A stretch of DNA of 48,614 nucleotides, taken from NCBI GenBank assembly GCA_030533405.1, contig JAUNJF010000024.1:1-48614 (forward strand), written 5' to 3'. The DNA is from Eubacteriales bacterium. GTDB taxonomy: Bacteria > Bacillota > Clostridia > Lachnospirales > Lachnospiraceae. Below are positions 32,312 to 40,212 of this stretch, piece by piece (within the stretch, counting starts at the first letter, position 1; each line of letters opens with the position of its first letter). Made by a program: the position numbers and the translations under genes. The notes under the pieces are model-generated. The model saw nothing but the letters and a program-made list of their open reading frames with translations, had not been told where the DNA came from and did not search any database.

Positions 32312-33616
32312 ATGAATTATCAAAAGAAAAGAAAAATACAAATTCCGGGTATTGGAATGCGTATCATAAAATCTGCAGTTGCAATCCTGATTTGTTATAT
32401 GGTGAACATTTTACGAGGCGGCCATGGGATGGTGTTCTATTCCCAACTGGCAGCCTTGTGGTGTGTTCAGATGTATCGAAGCAATACAAAAAAGAACGCA
32501 ATACAACGTACGATAGGAACCGTTATTGGTGCATGTTACGGATTACTATATTTATTGATTTATCCCAAGCTGATTTATCCGTGTCAAAATGTTGAAGTGG
32601 CGGAGGCATTTGTTATTTCCGTGGCAATTGTGTTGGTTTTATATACAACGGTTATACTAAAAAAGCAGCAATCGTCTTATTTTTCTTGTGTTGTTTTTTT
32701 AAGCATTGTGGTAAATCATGTCAGTGATGGAAATCCATATTTGTTTGTGTGGAATCGTTTTTTAGATACCATGATCGGAATCGTAGTAGGCATTACGGTA
32801 AATGATGTTCGTCTATGTTTGCATCCTGACAGGAACACATTGTTTATCTCTGGATTGGATGACACATTGTTAAATAAAGAAGAGGTGCTAAGTGCGTTTA
32901 GTAAAGTTGAGTTAAATCGAATGATAGATAATGGTATGCGGTTTACAGTATCTACGATGCGAACGCCAGCTGCATTACTAGAACCGATGCGAGATATTCG
33001 ATTGAAATGGCCGGTCATTGCAATGGATGGTGCAGTGTTGTACGATACGCAAAAACATTCGTATTTACGTGTTTATGTGATATCGTCAAAAACATCGCAA
33101 AGACTTATGCAAAGAATGATAGAAGAAAATATATGCTGGTATGCAAATGTGATTATTGATGATTTGCTGGTCATTTACTACGGAGAAATGGTTGACCGTA
33201 CCAATTTAAATATGATAGAAGAACTTCGGACATCACCTTTTCGAAATTATGTAAGGCGTCCTTTACCACAAAATGAGGATGTTACATATTTTATGCTGCT
33301 AGATCAGGTGGATAAAATTGCATTTTTCTATGAAATCTTAAAGCAGGAGGGATATACCAATGAGTTGAAGATTATTACATATCCATCCCAGGATTATCCT
33401 GGATATGCATATATTAAAATTTATAACAAAAATGCAACCAAAGAAAATATGATTCGGTATTTAAAAGAAATGACCAATAGTGAAAATGTTGTGACATTTG
33501 GAACAATACCAGGTCAGTATGACGTGCTGATTCATGAAGATAATGCAAATGAAGTGGTTCGGAAGGTGCGAAAAATGTATGAACCAATGATTGTGAAAAC
33601 AAAGAGTGTAAAATGA
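32312..33616 (+). CDS. FUSC-type membrane domain fused to degenerate HAD domain
   Basis: A 434-residue protein. Residues 14-165 hold about four to five membrane helices like an aromatic acid exporter/FUSC half (IIKSAVAILICYMVN, IQRTIGTVIGACYGLLYLLI). From residue 176 a Cof-type HAD domain follows: LFISGLDDTLLNKEEVLS, FTVSTMRTPAALLEPM, VIAMDGAVLYD. In active HADs this reads DxDGT; here it is G-L-D-D-T, so the nucleophile Asp is Gly 181. The C-terminal third contains the usual cap and EVVRKVRKMYEPM. ATG at 32312 follows AAAAGGA by 8 bases. It may export or sense the operon's product. Confidence 0.8.
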   Translation: MNYQKKRKIQIPGIGMRIIKSAVAILICYMVNILRGGHGMVFYSQLAALWCVQMYRSNTKKNAIQRTIGTVIGACYGLLYLLIYPKLIYPCQNVEVAEAFVISVAIVLVLYTTVILKKQQSSYFSCVVFLSIVVNHVSDGNPYLFVWNRFLDTMIGIVVGITVNDVRLCLHPDRNTLFISGLDDTLLNKEEVLSAFSKVELNRMIDNGMRFTVSTMRTPAALLEPMRDIRLKWPVIAMDGAVLYDTQKHSYLRVYVISSKTSQRLMQRMIEENICWYANVIIDDLLVIYYGEMVDRTNLNMIEELRTSPFRNYVRRPLPQNEDVTYFMLLDQVDKIAFFYEILKQEGYTNELKIITYPSQDYPGYAYIKIYNKNATKENMIRYLKEMTNSENVVTFGTIPGQYDVLIHEDNANEVVRKVRKMYEPMIVKTKSVK

Positions 33617-33620
33617 AAAT

Positions 33621-33651
33621 AAGAGAATATGTGATTTTCACATATTCTCTT
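33621..33651. terminator. Perfect hairpin between convergent genes
   Basis: AAGAGAATATGTGA (33621-33634) and TCACATATTCTCTT (33638-33651), 14 base pairs with a 3-base loop. The right arm is also the end of the fructokinase coding sequence. No clean T run. Confidence 0.6.
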
Positions 33652-34582
33652 GAATATCTTGTATGGTTGGCATTACTTTTAATGCTCCTTTTTTGGTTGT
33701 AATCAGTGCTGAGGCGACGCTTGCAAAATGAAGCATCTCTTCTAGTAATGCTCTGTTCAAACACGCAAGACCATGTTCTAGTACATAATAAAGTACACAT
33801 GCCATATAAGTATCTCCAGCCCCTGTTGTTTCAATGGTATCTGGTCTGGCAATGCCTTTGCCAGTAATTTTGATGTCCTTATATAATACAATACTTCCTT
33901 CTTTTCCGAGTGTGACACATATCAAGGTTGGTTGATATTGTTTGCGGAATGCAATAATGGCTTCTTCGATGGTGTCTTTTTCGGTAAAGAAAAGGATTTC
34001 ATCATCAGCGATTTTTAATATATCACATTGTGCAAATCCATATGCCATCATTTTCTTTGCGGTATCCGGATTATCCCATAAAAGGGGTCTGTAGTTGGGG
34101 TCGAACGAAAGCAAAAGTCCTTGCTCTTTCGCATAAGAAATTGCCTTTTTTGTTGCTTGTCGTACACCGTCATGTGTCATTGATAAGGTCCCAAAATGAA
34201 AAATACTGGCATTCGCAATCTGTTTAAAATCAATCTCATCTTCTCGTAGCAACATATCAGCACCTGGATCACGATAAAAAGAAAAACTTCGATCACCATC
34301 TTTGGCTGTATGTACAAATGCTAACGTTGTGTGTGCACTTTCATCTTTGATTAAATTCGATGTATCAATACCACAATCTTTAATAGTCTGTTCTAGATAA
34401 TCGCCGAAAGAATCTTTCCCTACCTTACCAATAAAGGCAGTCTTTTTTCCCAAGTTTTGAAGCATGGCTAAAACATTACATGGTGCTCCGCCTGGATTTG
34501 CTTCTAATATGGGGTTTCCGTTTTCGCTGATTCCATTTTCCGTGAAGTCAATTAATAATTCTCCGAGTGCAATTACATCCAT
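33638..34582 (-). CDS. PfkB-family fructokinase
   Basis: A 314-residue ribokinase-fold sugar kinase: ALGELLIDFTENG, NPGGAPCNVLAML, FYRDPGADMLL, FDPNYRPLLW and the catalytic ETTGAGDTYMACVLYYV. This pattern is that of fructokinases, giving fructose 6-phosphate with ATP. GGAGG 8 bases before ATG. The AGE-family isomerase gene lies upstream on the same strand, so the pair could convert mannose to fructose and then to fructose 6-phosphate. A 93-base structured repeat lies between them. Confidence 0.9.
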   Translation of the reverse strand: MDVIALGELLIDFTENGISENGNPILEANPGGAPCNVLAMLQNLGKKTAFIGKVGKDSFGDYLEQTIKDCGIDTSNLIKDESAHTTLAFVHTAKDGDRSFSFYRDPGADMLLREDEIDFKQIANASIFHFGTLSMTHDGVRQATKKAISYAKEQGLLLSFDPNYRPLLWDNPDTAKKMMAYGFAQCDILKIADDEILFFTEKDTIEEAIIAFRKQYQPTLICVTLGKEGSIVLYKDIKITGKGIARPDTIETTGAGDTYMACVLYYVLEHGLACLNRALLEEMLHFASVASALITTKKGALKVMPTIQDIQENM

Positions 34583-34612
34583 TTAAGTATCCTCCATTAA
34601 TATGTATTTAGG

Positions 34613-34705
34613 TTAGGTAATTGTGAAACTCTTAATTATACAGATTATGGTTGTTTATATTGTACAACCTTCAACCATCTAAAATTAAGTTTCGCAATTA
34701 CCTAA
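34613..34705 (-). repeat. Structured repeat, copy 1 (leader of fructokinase)
   Basis: Read on the minus strand, outer arms TTAGGTAATTGCGAAACTT and AGTTTCACAATTACCTAA pair, and an inner stem GGTTGT/ACAACC encloses a 9-base loop (34655-34663). About 78 percent identical, by hand alignment, to copy 2 at 38529-38620. It ends 30 bases before the fructokinase start and supplies the last codon and stop of the AGE gene. Confidence 0.8.
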
Positions 34706-35936
34706 TATGATTATGTTCTTTATGTAGTGCAGTTGCGATGGATAAGGACACGTCATGATAAGGAATCAGTGTTGCCTGCAACGCATGATAAAGATCTGAT
34801 TTTCCTGGCCAAACAGTTGTCATGACTTCATTTTTTTCATCCAGCTGATGGTACCAGGATCCGTGTTTGTGGTCGAGCACAGTTTCATCTAAATACTGCA
34901 TAAATATTTGATAATCATTAGCATAGGTATCATTTTTGGTGATTCGATACAAAACAGCAGATGTATTGATTGCCTCGGCTAAGGTCCAGTGCATACGATC
35001 GTGAACGATTGCATTGCCCTTCCAGTCGGTTGTGTAGACAATTCCGGGTGCACCATCTGTATTCCACGCATCTTTGATTGCACGATTGTAAAGTCGCTTG
35101 GCGATATCTATATAATAGGATTGTTCGCCTTCAGTTTTGTAAGAGCATGCCCACTGGCAAATTAGTCTTGCCCATTCAATACCATGTCCTGGTGTTGCTC
35201 CGTAAGGTTTAAATGGATCATCTGGTTTATCAATATTGCAATCTAAATCTGGTTCCCAATCTTTTGTGAAGTGTTCTGGAATACGATCATCATTTGCAGT
35301 TGCCCAATCGATAATATGTGCAATAATTCTTCCTGCACGTTCTCGGTAAGTATCATTTCCAGTTGCATCGGCTACAGCAAGAAAGGCTTCTACGGTATGC
35401 ATATTTGCGTTGATACCACGATATGTATCTAGGTTTGTAAAGGTTGTGTCCCATGTATCGACGGCAAGCCCTAGCGTATCATCCCAGAAAAATTGATCAT
35501 ATGTAGAAAGTGCTTCGTCTAGTAACGCTTTTGCCCCAGTTCTTCCTGCAAGCATAGCCGAACTTGCTGCCAGAATTACGAATGCATGTGCGTAGCATTG
35601 TTTGGTTGGTAAATAGCTTCCTTCTGCTGTGATACCTGCATACCATCCGCTATTTTCATCATCATGTAAAACACCTGTCAGACCTTTTAACGCTTGGTCC
35701 ACCAGCATTTCGCTACCTTCGTGGTTTAGCATGCATCCTAAACTGTATACATGTGCCATGCGACTGGTAATCCATGTTTCGCGATTGCGTTCTTTCCATG
35801 GTGTCCCATCATCTCCCAAATAATAAGACGAACCATCTGGTGCTGGAAATGCATGTCCAAACTGTAATAGGTTTTCTCTGATGTTTTCCAGAAATGCTCT
35901 GTTTTCTAATGTATCAATTTTATATTTTTGCTCCAT
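34698..35936 (-). CDS. AGE-family sugar isomerase (mannose isomerase-like)
   Basis: A 412-residue (alpha/alpha)6-barrel protein of the N-acylglucosamine 2-epimerase family. TWITSRMAHVYSLGCML, NANMHTVEAFLAVADATG, TPGHGIEWARLICQW, and RMHWTLAEAI contain the residues used for ring opening and proton transfer. Length and motifs are nearer to the YihS/mannose isomerase branch than to epimerases. Next to fructokinase, it probably converts mannose (or a similar aldose) to fructose. GGGGAGG 9 bases before ATG at 35936; a TTG one codon earlier is ignored. Confidence 0.8.
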   Translation of the reverse strand: MEQKYKIDTLENRAFLENIRENLLQFGHAFPAPDGSSYYLGDDGTPWKERNRETWITSRMAHVYSLGCMLNHEGSEMLVDQALKGLTGVLHDDENSGWYAGITAEGSYLPTKQCYAHAFVILAASSAMLAGRTGAKALLDEALSTYDQFFWDDTLGLAVDTWDTTFTNLDTYRGINANMHTVEAFLAVADATGNDTYRERAGRIIAHIIDWATANDDRIPEHFTKDWEPDLDCNIDKPDDPFKPYGATPGHGIEWARLICQWACSYKTEGEQSYYIDIAKRLYNRAIKDAWNTDGAPGIVYTTDWKGNAIVHDRMHWTLAEAINTSAVLYRITKNDTYANDYQIFMQYLDETVLDHKHGSWYHQLDEKNEVMTTVWPGKSDLYHALQATLIPYHDVSLSIATALHKEHNHIR

Positions 35937-35983
35937 CAAATAACCTCCCCCGTATCTTTCCTGTTATTTTATCATATATATAG

Positions 35984-36006
35984 GGAATTGCGATACTCCC
36001 AATTCC
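35984..36006. promoter_or_regulatory. Inverted repeat in the AGE promoter region
   Basis: GGAATTG (35984-35990) and CAATTCC (36000-36006), 48 bases before the AGE start; the nearby TATATATA could be its -10 on the minus strand. A candidate operator. Confidence 0.4.
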
Positions 36007-36039
36007 TTATATCATTTATGGATTATTTTGTGTGGAGTG

Positions 36040-36083
36040 ATAAGTAATACTTATATTGAGTAATAAAATTTATGAATTATACA
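36040..36083 (+). promoter_or_regulatory. Promoter and palindrome upstream of the cysteine-synthase-like gene
   Basis: Palindrome ATAAGT-AAT-ACTTAT (36040-36054), then TTGAGT (36056-36061), 16-base spacer and TATACA (36078-36083). The palindrome abuts the -35 and is a candidate operator. Confidence 0.5.
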
Positions 36084-36159
36084 GATGGTAATAAATGTTG
36101 TATGATTCGTTCATAACACTAAAACATACTAAAACGATAGGAAAAGGAGAAAAATAGAT

Positions 36160-37143
36160 ATGGGAAAGTTATATAAGAGTATTACAGAGCTTGTAGGACA
36201 TACACCACTTGTGGAGTTAACAAATTATGAAAAGAAACATGAATTAAAAGCAACACTTCTTGGTAAGTTGGAGTATTTCAATCCATCAGGAAGTATTAAA
36301 GACAGAGCAGCGCTTAACATGATTGAGGAAGCTGAAAAGAGTGGAGCGTTAAAGCCGGGACAAACAATTGTAGATAACACAAGTGGAAATACAGGAATTG
36401 CACTTGCTGCATTTGGACACGCGAAGGGACATGAGTTTGTTACATTTTTAGAGCCAGGTGTTTCCAAAGAAAGAGAAGACATTTTTAAAGCGTATGGTGT
36501 AGATCAGTATTGGTTCACTGATATCAGTCCACGTGTAAAGGAAATGTTAGAGCAAGGCGCACTTAACATTTCTGTGTTAGAGGAAGATGTTCAAAAATAT
36601 GCAGATGAAAGAGATTACTATTACACAGACCAGTGCAGTAACTTTAACAATGCAGAGGCACATTACAAAACAACAGGACCAGAAATCTGGGATGATACAG
36701 ACGGAAAAGTGGATATCGTAGTAATGCTTGGTGGAACAGGAGGAACCATTTCAGGACTTAGTAAGTATTTCAAAGAAAAAGATGAAAATATTCAGATTGT
36801 TGGTGTTCAGCCAGGTGTGAAATCCAGATTGGATGCAAACAATGAGACTGGTAACACGATTGATGGCGTATTTCCATTAGAGGTTGGTGGAAATGTTATC
36901 ATTCCATTGATTAACAAATACAATGCGAAAATTGATGAGATTATCGATGTTGTAGCAGAGGATGCTTATGCAACAGCCAGAGAGCTTATAAGAACAGACG
37001 GTATTTTCCTTGGACAGTCTGCATCAGCAGCATTATGGGCTGCAACTGAGGTTGCAAAGCGTCCTGAAAATGAAGGAAAGAACATTGTAATTATTATGGC
37101 GGATGATGGAACGAAATATCTTTCAACCAATACATATCGATAG
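36160..37143 (+). CDS. Cysteine synthase-like PLP enzyme
   Basis: A 327-residue fold-type II PLP enzyme: SITELVGHTPLVELTNYEK, PLP lysine in NPSGSIKDRAALNMI (Lys 47 region), DNTSGNTGIALAAFG, GGTGGTISGLSKYF, and a C-terminal GQSASAALWAA where CysK has SSGAA. Divergent in the middle (FLEPGVSKEREDIFKAYG). The family replaces the beta group of O-acetylserine or a similar donor with a thiol; some members make lanthionine or cystathionine. Co-transcribed with a LanC-like gene 42 bases downstream, which is unusual and suggests chemistry other than plain cysteine synthesis. AAAGGAG 10 bases upstream. Confidence 0.88.
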   Translation: MGKLYKSITELVGHTPLVELTNYEKKHELKATLLGKLEYFNPSGSIKDRAALNMIEEAEKSGALKPGQTIVDNTSGNTGIALAAFGHAKGHEFVTFLEPGVSKEREDIFKAYGVDQYWFTDISPRVKEMLEQGALNISVLEEDVQKYADERDYYYTDQCSNFNNAEAHYKTTGPEIWDDTDGKVDIVVMLGGTGGTISGLSKYFKEKDENIQIVGVQPGVKSRLDANNETGNTIDGVFPLEVGGNVIIPLINKYNAKIDEIIDVVAEDAYATARELIRTDGIFLGQSASAALWAATEVAKRPENEGKNIVIIMADDGTKYLSTNTYR

Positions 37144-37185
37144 GAAATGATGGTATAGACAGCGAGATAAAAGGAGTGAATGTGG

Positions 37186-38523
37186 ATGAGTTTCAAAAAA
37201 ATAGATTTGTTTCAGCCCGTTGATAATAAAGCATACTTGAATGCGGCAATCAAAACGGCAGAGTATATTAAAAAAAATGAAATTGTAACAGAACAAGGTA
37301 CATATTGGAAAATAGGAACAATAGAGGGAAAAGAGGCAGACGAAGTAGAGAACTCATTCCTAAATCAGAGATCTATTTATGCAGGTGCAGCAGGAATTGG
37401 TTATTTTTTGGTACAGTTATATGAAACAACAGGAGATGATACATATTTAAAGGACGCTATTTCAGCGGGAAATTATTTGGTGGCAACGTATAAAGAAGAA
37501 ATTAGTAAGTCGCCTGGTATTCATGCCGGTGCTGCGGGAGAAGGTATTTTTCTTGACCTGTTATATACAAAAACAAAAGATGAAAAATATAAAGCGCAGG
37601 TGCTTCGTATAGCGGAGGATATTTATCAATCGGCAACAAAGGATGAATCGGGAATTCATTGGGATGGATTTTTTGATTATATGGGAGATGCAGGCGCAGT
37701 CGTTTACTGGTTGCAGGTCGCAGAAAAGTATGGTCAGGATAAATATATTCAATACGCAAAGGAAGTGCTGGATTCGATATTGCAGTTAGGCGAGGCATAT
37801 GATGATGAGGCAACTTATTGGAGATTGTTTGATCCAAGTGTGTATTTTGGAACATTGCCAAAGGGTGGTGTTGTACCGAACTTTGCACATGGTACAGCAG
37901 GTATTGTTTATTTGCTTACAAAATACTATGAGGTTACAAAGGATGATAAGTATTTAGAAGAAGCAAAGAAAGGGTATCAGTTCCTTACAAAAATTGCGAT
38001 TCGTGATGAAGATGCAGCGATTGTGCCATATCTTTATTTTGAAGAAGAAAGCAGAGCGTTTGACGTATATTATTTGGGTTACTGCCATGGCCCATCTGGT
38101 GATGGTATTGCAATTTACGAATTATACAAAGCGACAGGAGATGCACAGTATTTGGAATTCTTCCGTCAGTTGAGCAATGCATTAATCAAAGCTGGTGTTC
38201 CAGAAAAACGTTCAAGCGGATATTGGAATGATTGCCTATGCTGTGGTTCAGCAGGTGTACTCTATCATTTCTTGACAGCGTCAAAGATAGATGAAAGTTA
38301 TTTGACATATGCAAAGAAAACAGCAAGCAAGACGATAACCGATGCGTATAAGGATCAGGACGGCTATAGATGGTACAACGCATGGACAAGAATTAAACCT
38401 TGGGATGTGGATGCACATTTGGGATTATATGTTGGTGCAGCGGGAAGTGCAAGTGCGCTTTTGGCAACCTATGCACAGCTTGAAAATGTGGAGATTACAC
38501 CATTATTCGAATATGCGAATTAA
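37186..38523 (+). CDS. LanC-like protein 1 (CCG zinc motif)
   Basis: A 445-residue toroid with repeated GxxG helices (YAGAAGIGYFLVQLYETTGD, GIHAGAAGEGIFL). It carries the LanC metal-site elements: His 235 (FAHGTAG), Cys 300 (GYCHGPSG) and CLCCG with Cys 352-353. Most LanC proteins have CHG at the last site; CCG is known from ProcM-like lanthipeptide synthetases and alters zinc reactivity. LanC enzymes add thiols to dehydroamino acids. There is no LanB, LanM dehydratase or recognisable precursor. ATG at 37186 follows AAGGAG by 9 bases. The genes before and after are a cysteine synthase-like enzyme and a paralogue. Confidence 0.88.
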   Translation: MSFKKIDLFQPVDNKAYLNAAIKTAEYIKKNEIVTEQGTYWKIGTIEGKEADEVENSFLNQRSIYAGAAGIGYFLVQLYETTGDDTYLKDAISAGNYLVATYKEEISKSPGIHAGAAGEGIFLDLLYTKTKDEKYKAQVLRIAEDIYQSATKDESGIHWDGFFDYMGDAGAVVYWLQVAEKYGQDKYIQYAKEVLDSILQLGEAYDDEATYWRLFDPSVYFGTLPKGGVVPNFAHGTAGIVYLLTKYYEVTKDDKYLEEAKKGYQFLTKIAIRDEDAAIVPYLYFEEESRAFDVYYLGYCHGPSGDGIAIYELYKATGDAQYLEFFRQLSNALIKAGVPEKRSSGYWNDCLCCGSAGVLYHFLTASKIDESYLTYAKKTASKTITDAYKDQDGYRWYNAWTRIKPWDVDAHLGLYVGAAGSASALLATYAQLENVEITPLFEYAN

Positions 38524-38528
38524 ATCTC

Positions 38529-38620
38529 ATAGGTAATTACATAACTTAATTTAGGTTGTTGAAAGTTGTAAAATATAAACAACTATAATCTACGTAATTG
38601 AAAGTTATGTAATTATCTAA
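38529..38620 (+). repeat. Structured repeat, copy 2 (leader of LanC-like 2)
   Basis: Outer arms ATAGGTAATTACATAACTT and AAGTTATGTAATTATCTAA pair almost perfectly; inner stem AGTTGT (38564-38569) and ACAACT (38579-38584) with a 9-base loop. Compared with copy 1, the first and last bases of the inner stem changed together (G-C to A-T). It ends 28 bases before the start codon. Confidence 0.8.
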
Positions 38621-38648
38621 ATTGATAACGGAAAGAAAGGAGATTGCG

Positions 38649-40037
38649 ATGGCAAGAGTGATACCATATTTATTTGAGAAGAATACAAAAGAGGATTACT
38701 TGAATGCTGCAATTGAGACTGCAGAGTGGATTTCGAAATATGAGGTCGCAGAAGATGTGGGAAAAACATGGGCAGCATATCCAGAGGACCAAAATGGTGT
38801 GGGTGGTACCTTTGTTTTAAATAAAAGAAACTTCTATGCAGGTTCTAGTGGAATTGGTTTTTATTTTTTACGATTGTATCAGGTAACCGGAGAACAAAAA
38901 TGGTTGCAAAATGCAGAAGAAGCAGCGGCTTATTTATTGCAGCATGAAACGGATATTTCGTACTATAAAAATGTGCAGGAAAAAATAAAAAATGATCCGA
39001 ATCATGTGTATGGTTGGGCATTTAGTTATAAGGTTGGTCCGATTTGTGAGGGACAATTTGCATATGCATTGTACGAAGAAACAGGGAAAGAGGAGTATAA
39101 ACAGTTTGCAATTCGACAGGCAGATGTGTTTGTAGAAGCTGCAATTCGAGATGAAAATGGTCTGCATTGGAGTGATGCAAGAGATATCGTAGGAGATGCT
39201 GGTGGTATCGTATATCTTTTGCAGGTATATCAGCAAACAGGTGATGATAAATATTTACAGGCAGCGGTTGATGGCGCAAATTATATTGAACAGTTTGGAC
39301 ACCCAGCGAAAAATGGTGGAACATACTATGATTTATATGATGTATATGCTGCGGGAGAGGGAGAGAAGGGCGCGGTACATGTGAACTTTTCTCATGGATC
39401 TGCAGGAACTGGATATTTGTGGGCAACACTATATGAAGCAACAAAGGACGCTAAGTATTTGAACCTTGCGAAAGATGTGGTTACATATTTAGATGGTATT
39501 GCACTTGGAGATGAAGATGCAGTTGTTTTGCCTTATCAGGATCATCCAGAGAAAGGTCCGGATAACAGTAAAATTTATCTTGGAATGTGTGGTGGTCCAA
39601 TTGGAACAACGTTTTTCTTTAAAAAATTATACGAAGTAACTGGTGAGGAGTCTTATTTGCAATGGACGCATCGTTTGGCACACGGTTTGATTAAGGCAGG
39701 TGTTCCTGAAAAGAAATCATGGGGATACTGGGGAAGTAAGTGTATTTGCTGTGGTGGCCCAGGTGCATTGGAATATTTTGTAATGATGTATGAATTTACA
39801 AAAGATGATTATTACAAAACATATGCTGAAAAAACTGCGGATATCTTAATATCTGAATCGACAACGGAGTTATCAGGTAGAACCTGGTTTGGCGCATGGG
39901 ATCGAACAAGACCAGATCAGGTTGTTAGTTATCTTGGATTTTATATTGGCGCAGCGGGTGCAGCAGGTGCGATTCTTCGGTTATATGGTTTATTAACGAA
40001 TCAAAAGACAGCAAATTTCTTTGAATATTATTTATAA
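38649..40037 (+). CDS. LanC-like protein 2 (CCG zinc motif)
   Basis: A 462-residue paralogue of the preceding protein, with the same N-terminal plan (YLNAAIETAEWISKYEV; YAGSSGIGFYFLRLYQVTGE). Metal-site elements are His 249 (FSHGSAGTG), Cys 314 (GMCGGPIG) and CICCGGPG with Cys 367-368. It therefore keeps three cysteines and lacks the CHG histidine. The His after Cys at the middle site (CHG in paralogue 1) is Gly here, so the pair differ. AAAGGAG 8 bases before ATG at 38649; a TTG at 38622 lies just after the repeat and is not used. Confidence 0.88.
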   Translation: MARVIPYLFEKNTKEDYLNAAIETAEWISKYEVAEDVGKTWAAYPEDQNGVGGTFVLNKRNFYAGSSGIGFYFLRLYQVTGEQKWLQNAEEAAAYLLQHETDISYYKNVQEKIKNDPNHVYGWAFSYKVGPICEGQFAYALYEETGKEEYKQFAIRQADVFVEAAIRDENGLHWSDARDIVGDAGGIVYLLQVYQQTGDDKYLQAAVDGANYIEQFGHPAKNGGTYYDLYDVYAAGEGEKGAVHVNFSHGSAGTGYLWATLYEATKDAKYLNLAKDVVTYLDGIALGDEDAVVLPYQDHPEKGPDNSKIYLGMCGGPIGTTFFFKKLYEVTGEESYLQWTHRLAHGLIKAGVPEKKSWGYWGSKCICCGGPGALEYFVMMYEFTKDDYYKTYAEKTADILISESTTELSGRTWFGAWDRTRPDQVVSYLGFYIGAAGAAGAILRLYGLLTNQKTANFFEYYL

Positions 40038-40043
40038 TGAATG

Positions 40044-40075
40044 AAAGCAGAATTTTCAAAAGTTCTGCTTTTTTG
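40044..40075 (+). terminator. Terminator after the LanC-like genes
   Basis: AAAGCAGAA (40044-40052) pairs with TTCTGCTTT (40063-40071), followed by T. Confidence 0.85.
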
Positions 40076-40212
40076 CGTTAAGGTTTTTTAAATTTTCTTT
40101 AAGGTTACGTTAATGTTCTTCGCTTTTTTTGTTAAGAAACAGGTTGTAATATATCACTTGTAAACAACGAAAACAAAAAATCACATAGAAATGAATTAGG
40201 AGGATGAACATT

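Noticed and set aside
38524-38648. Lanthipeptide precursor gene between the LanC-like genes
   Set aside because: The gap is occupied by the structured repeat and lacks a frame with a leader and Cys/Ser/Thr-rich core.
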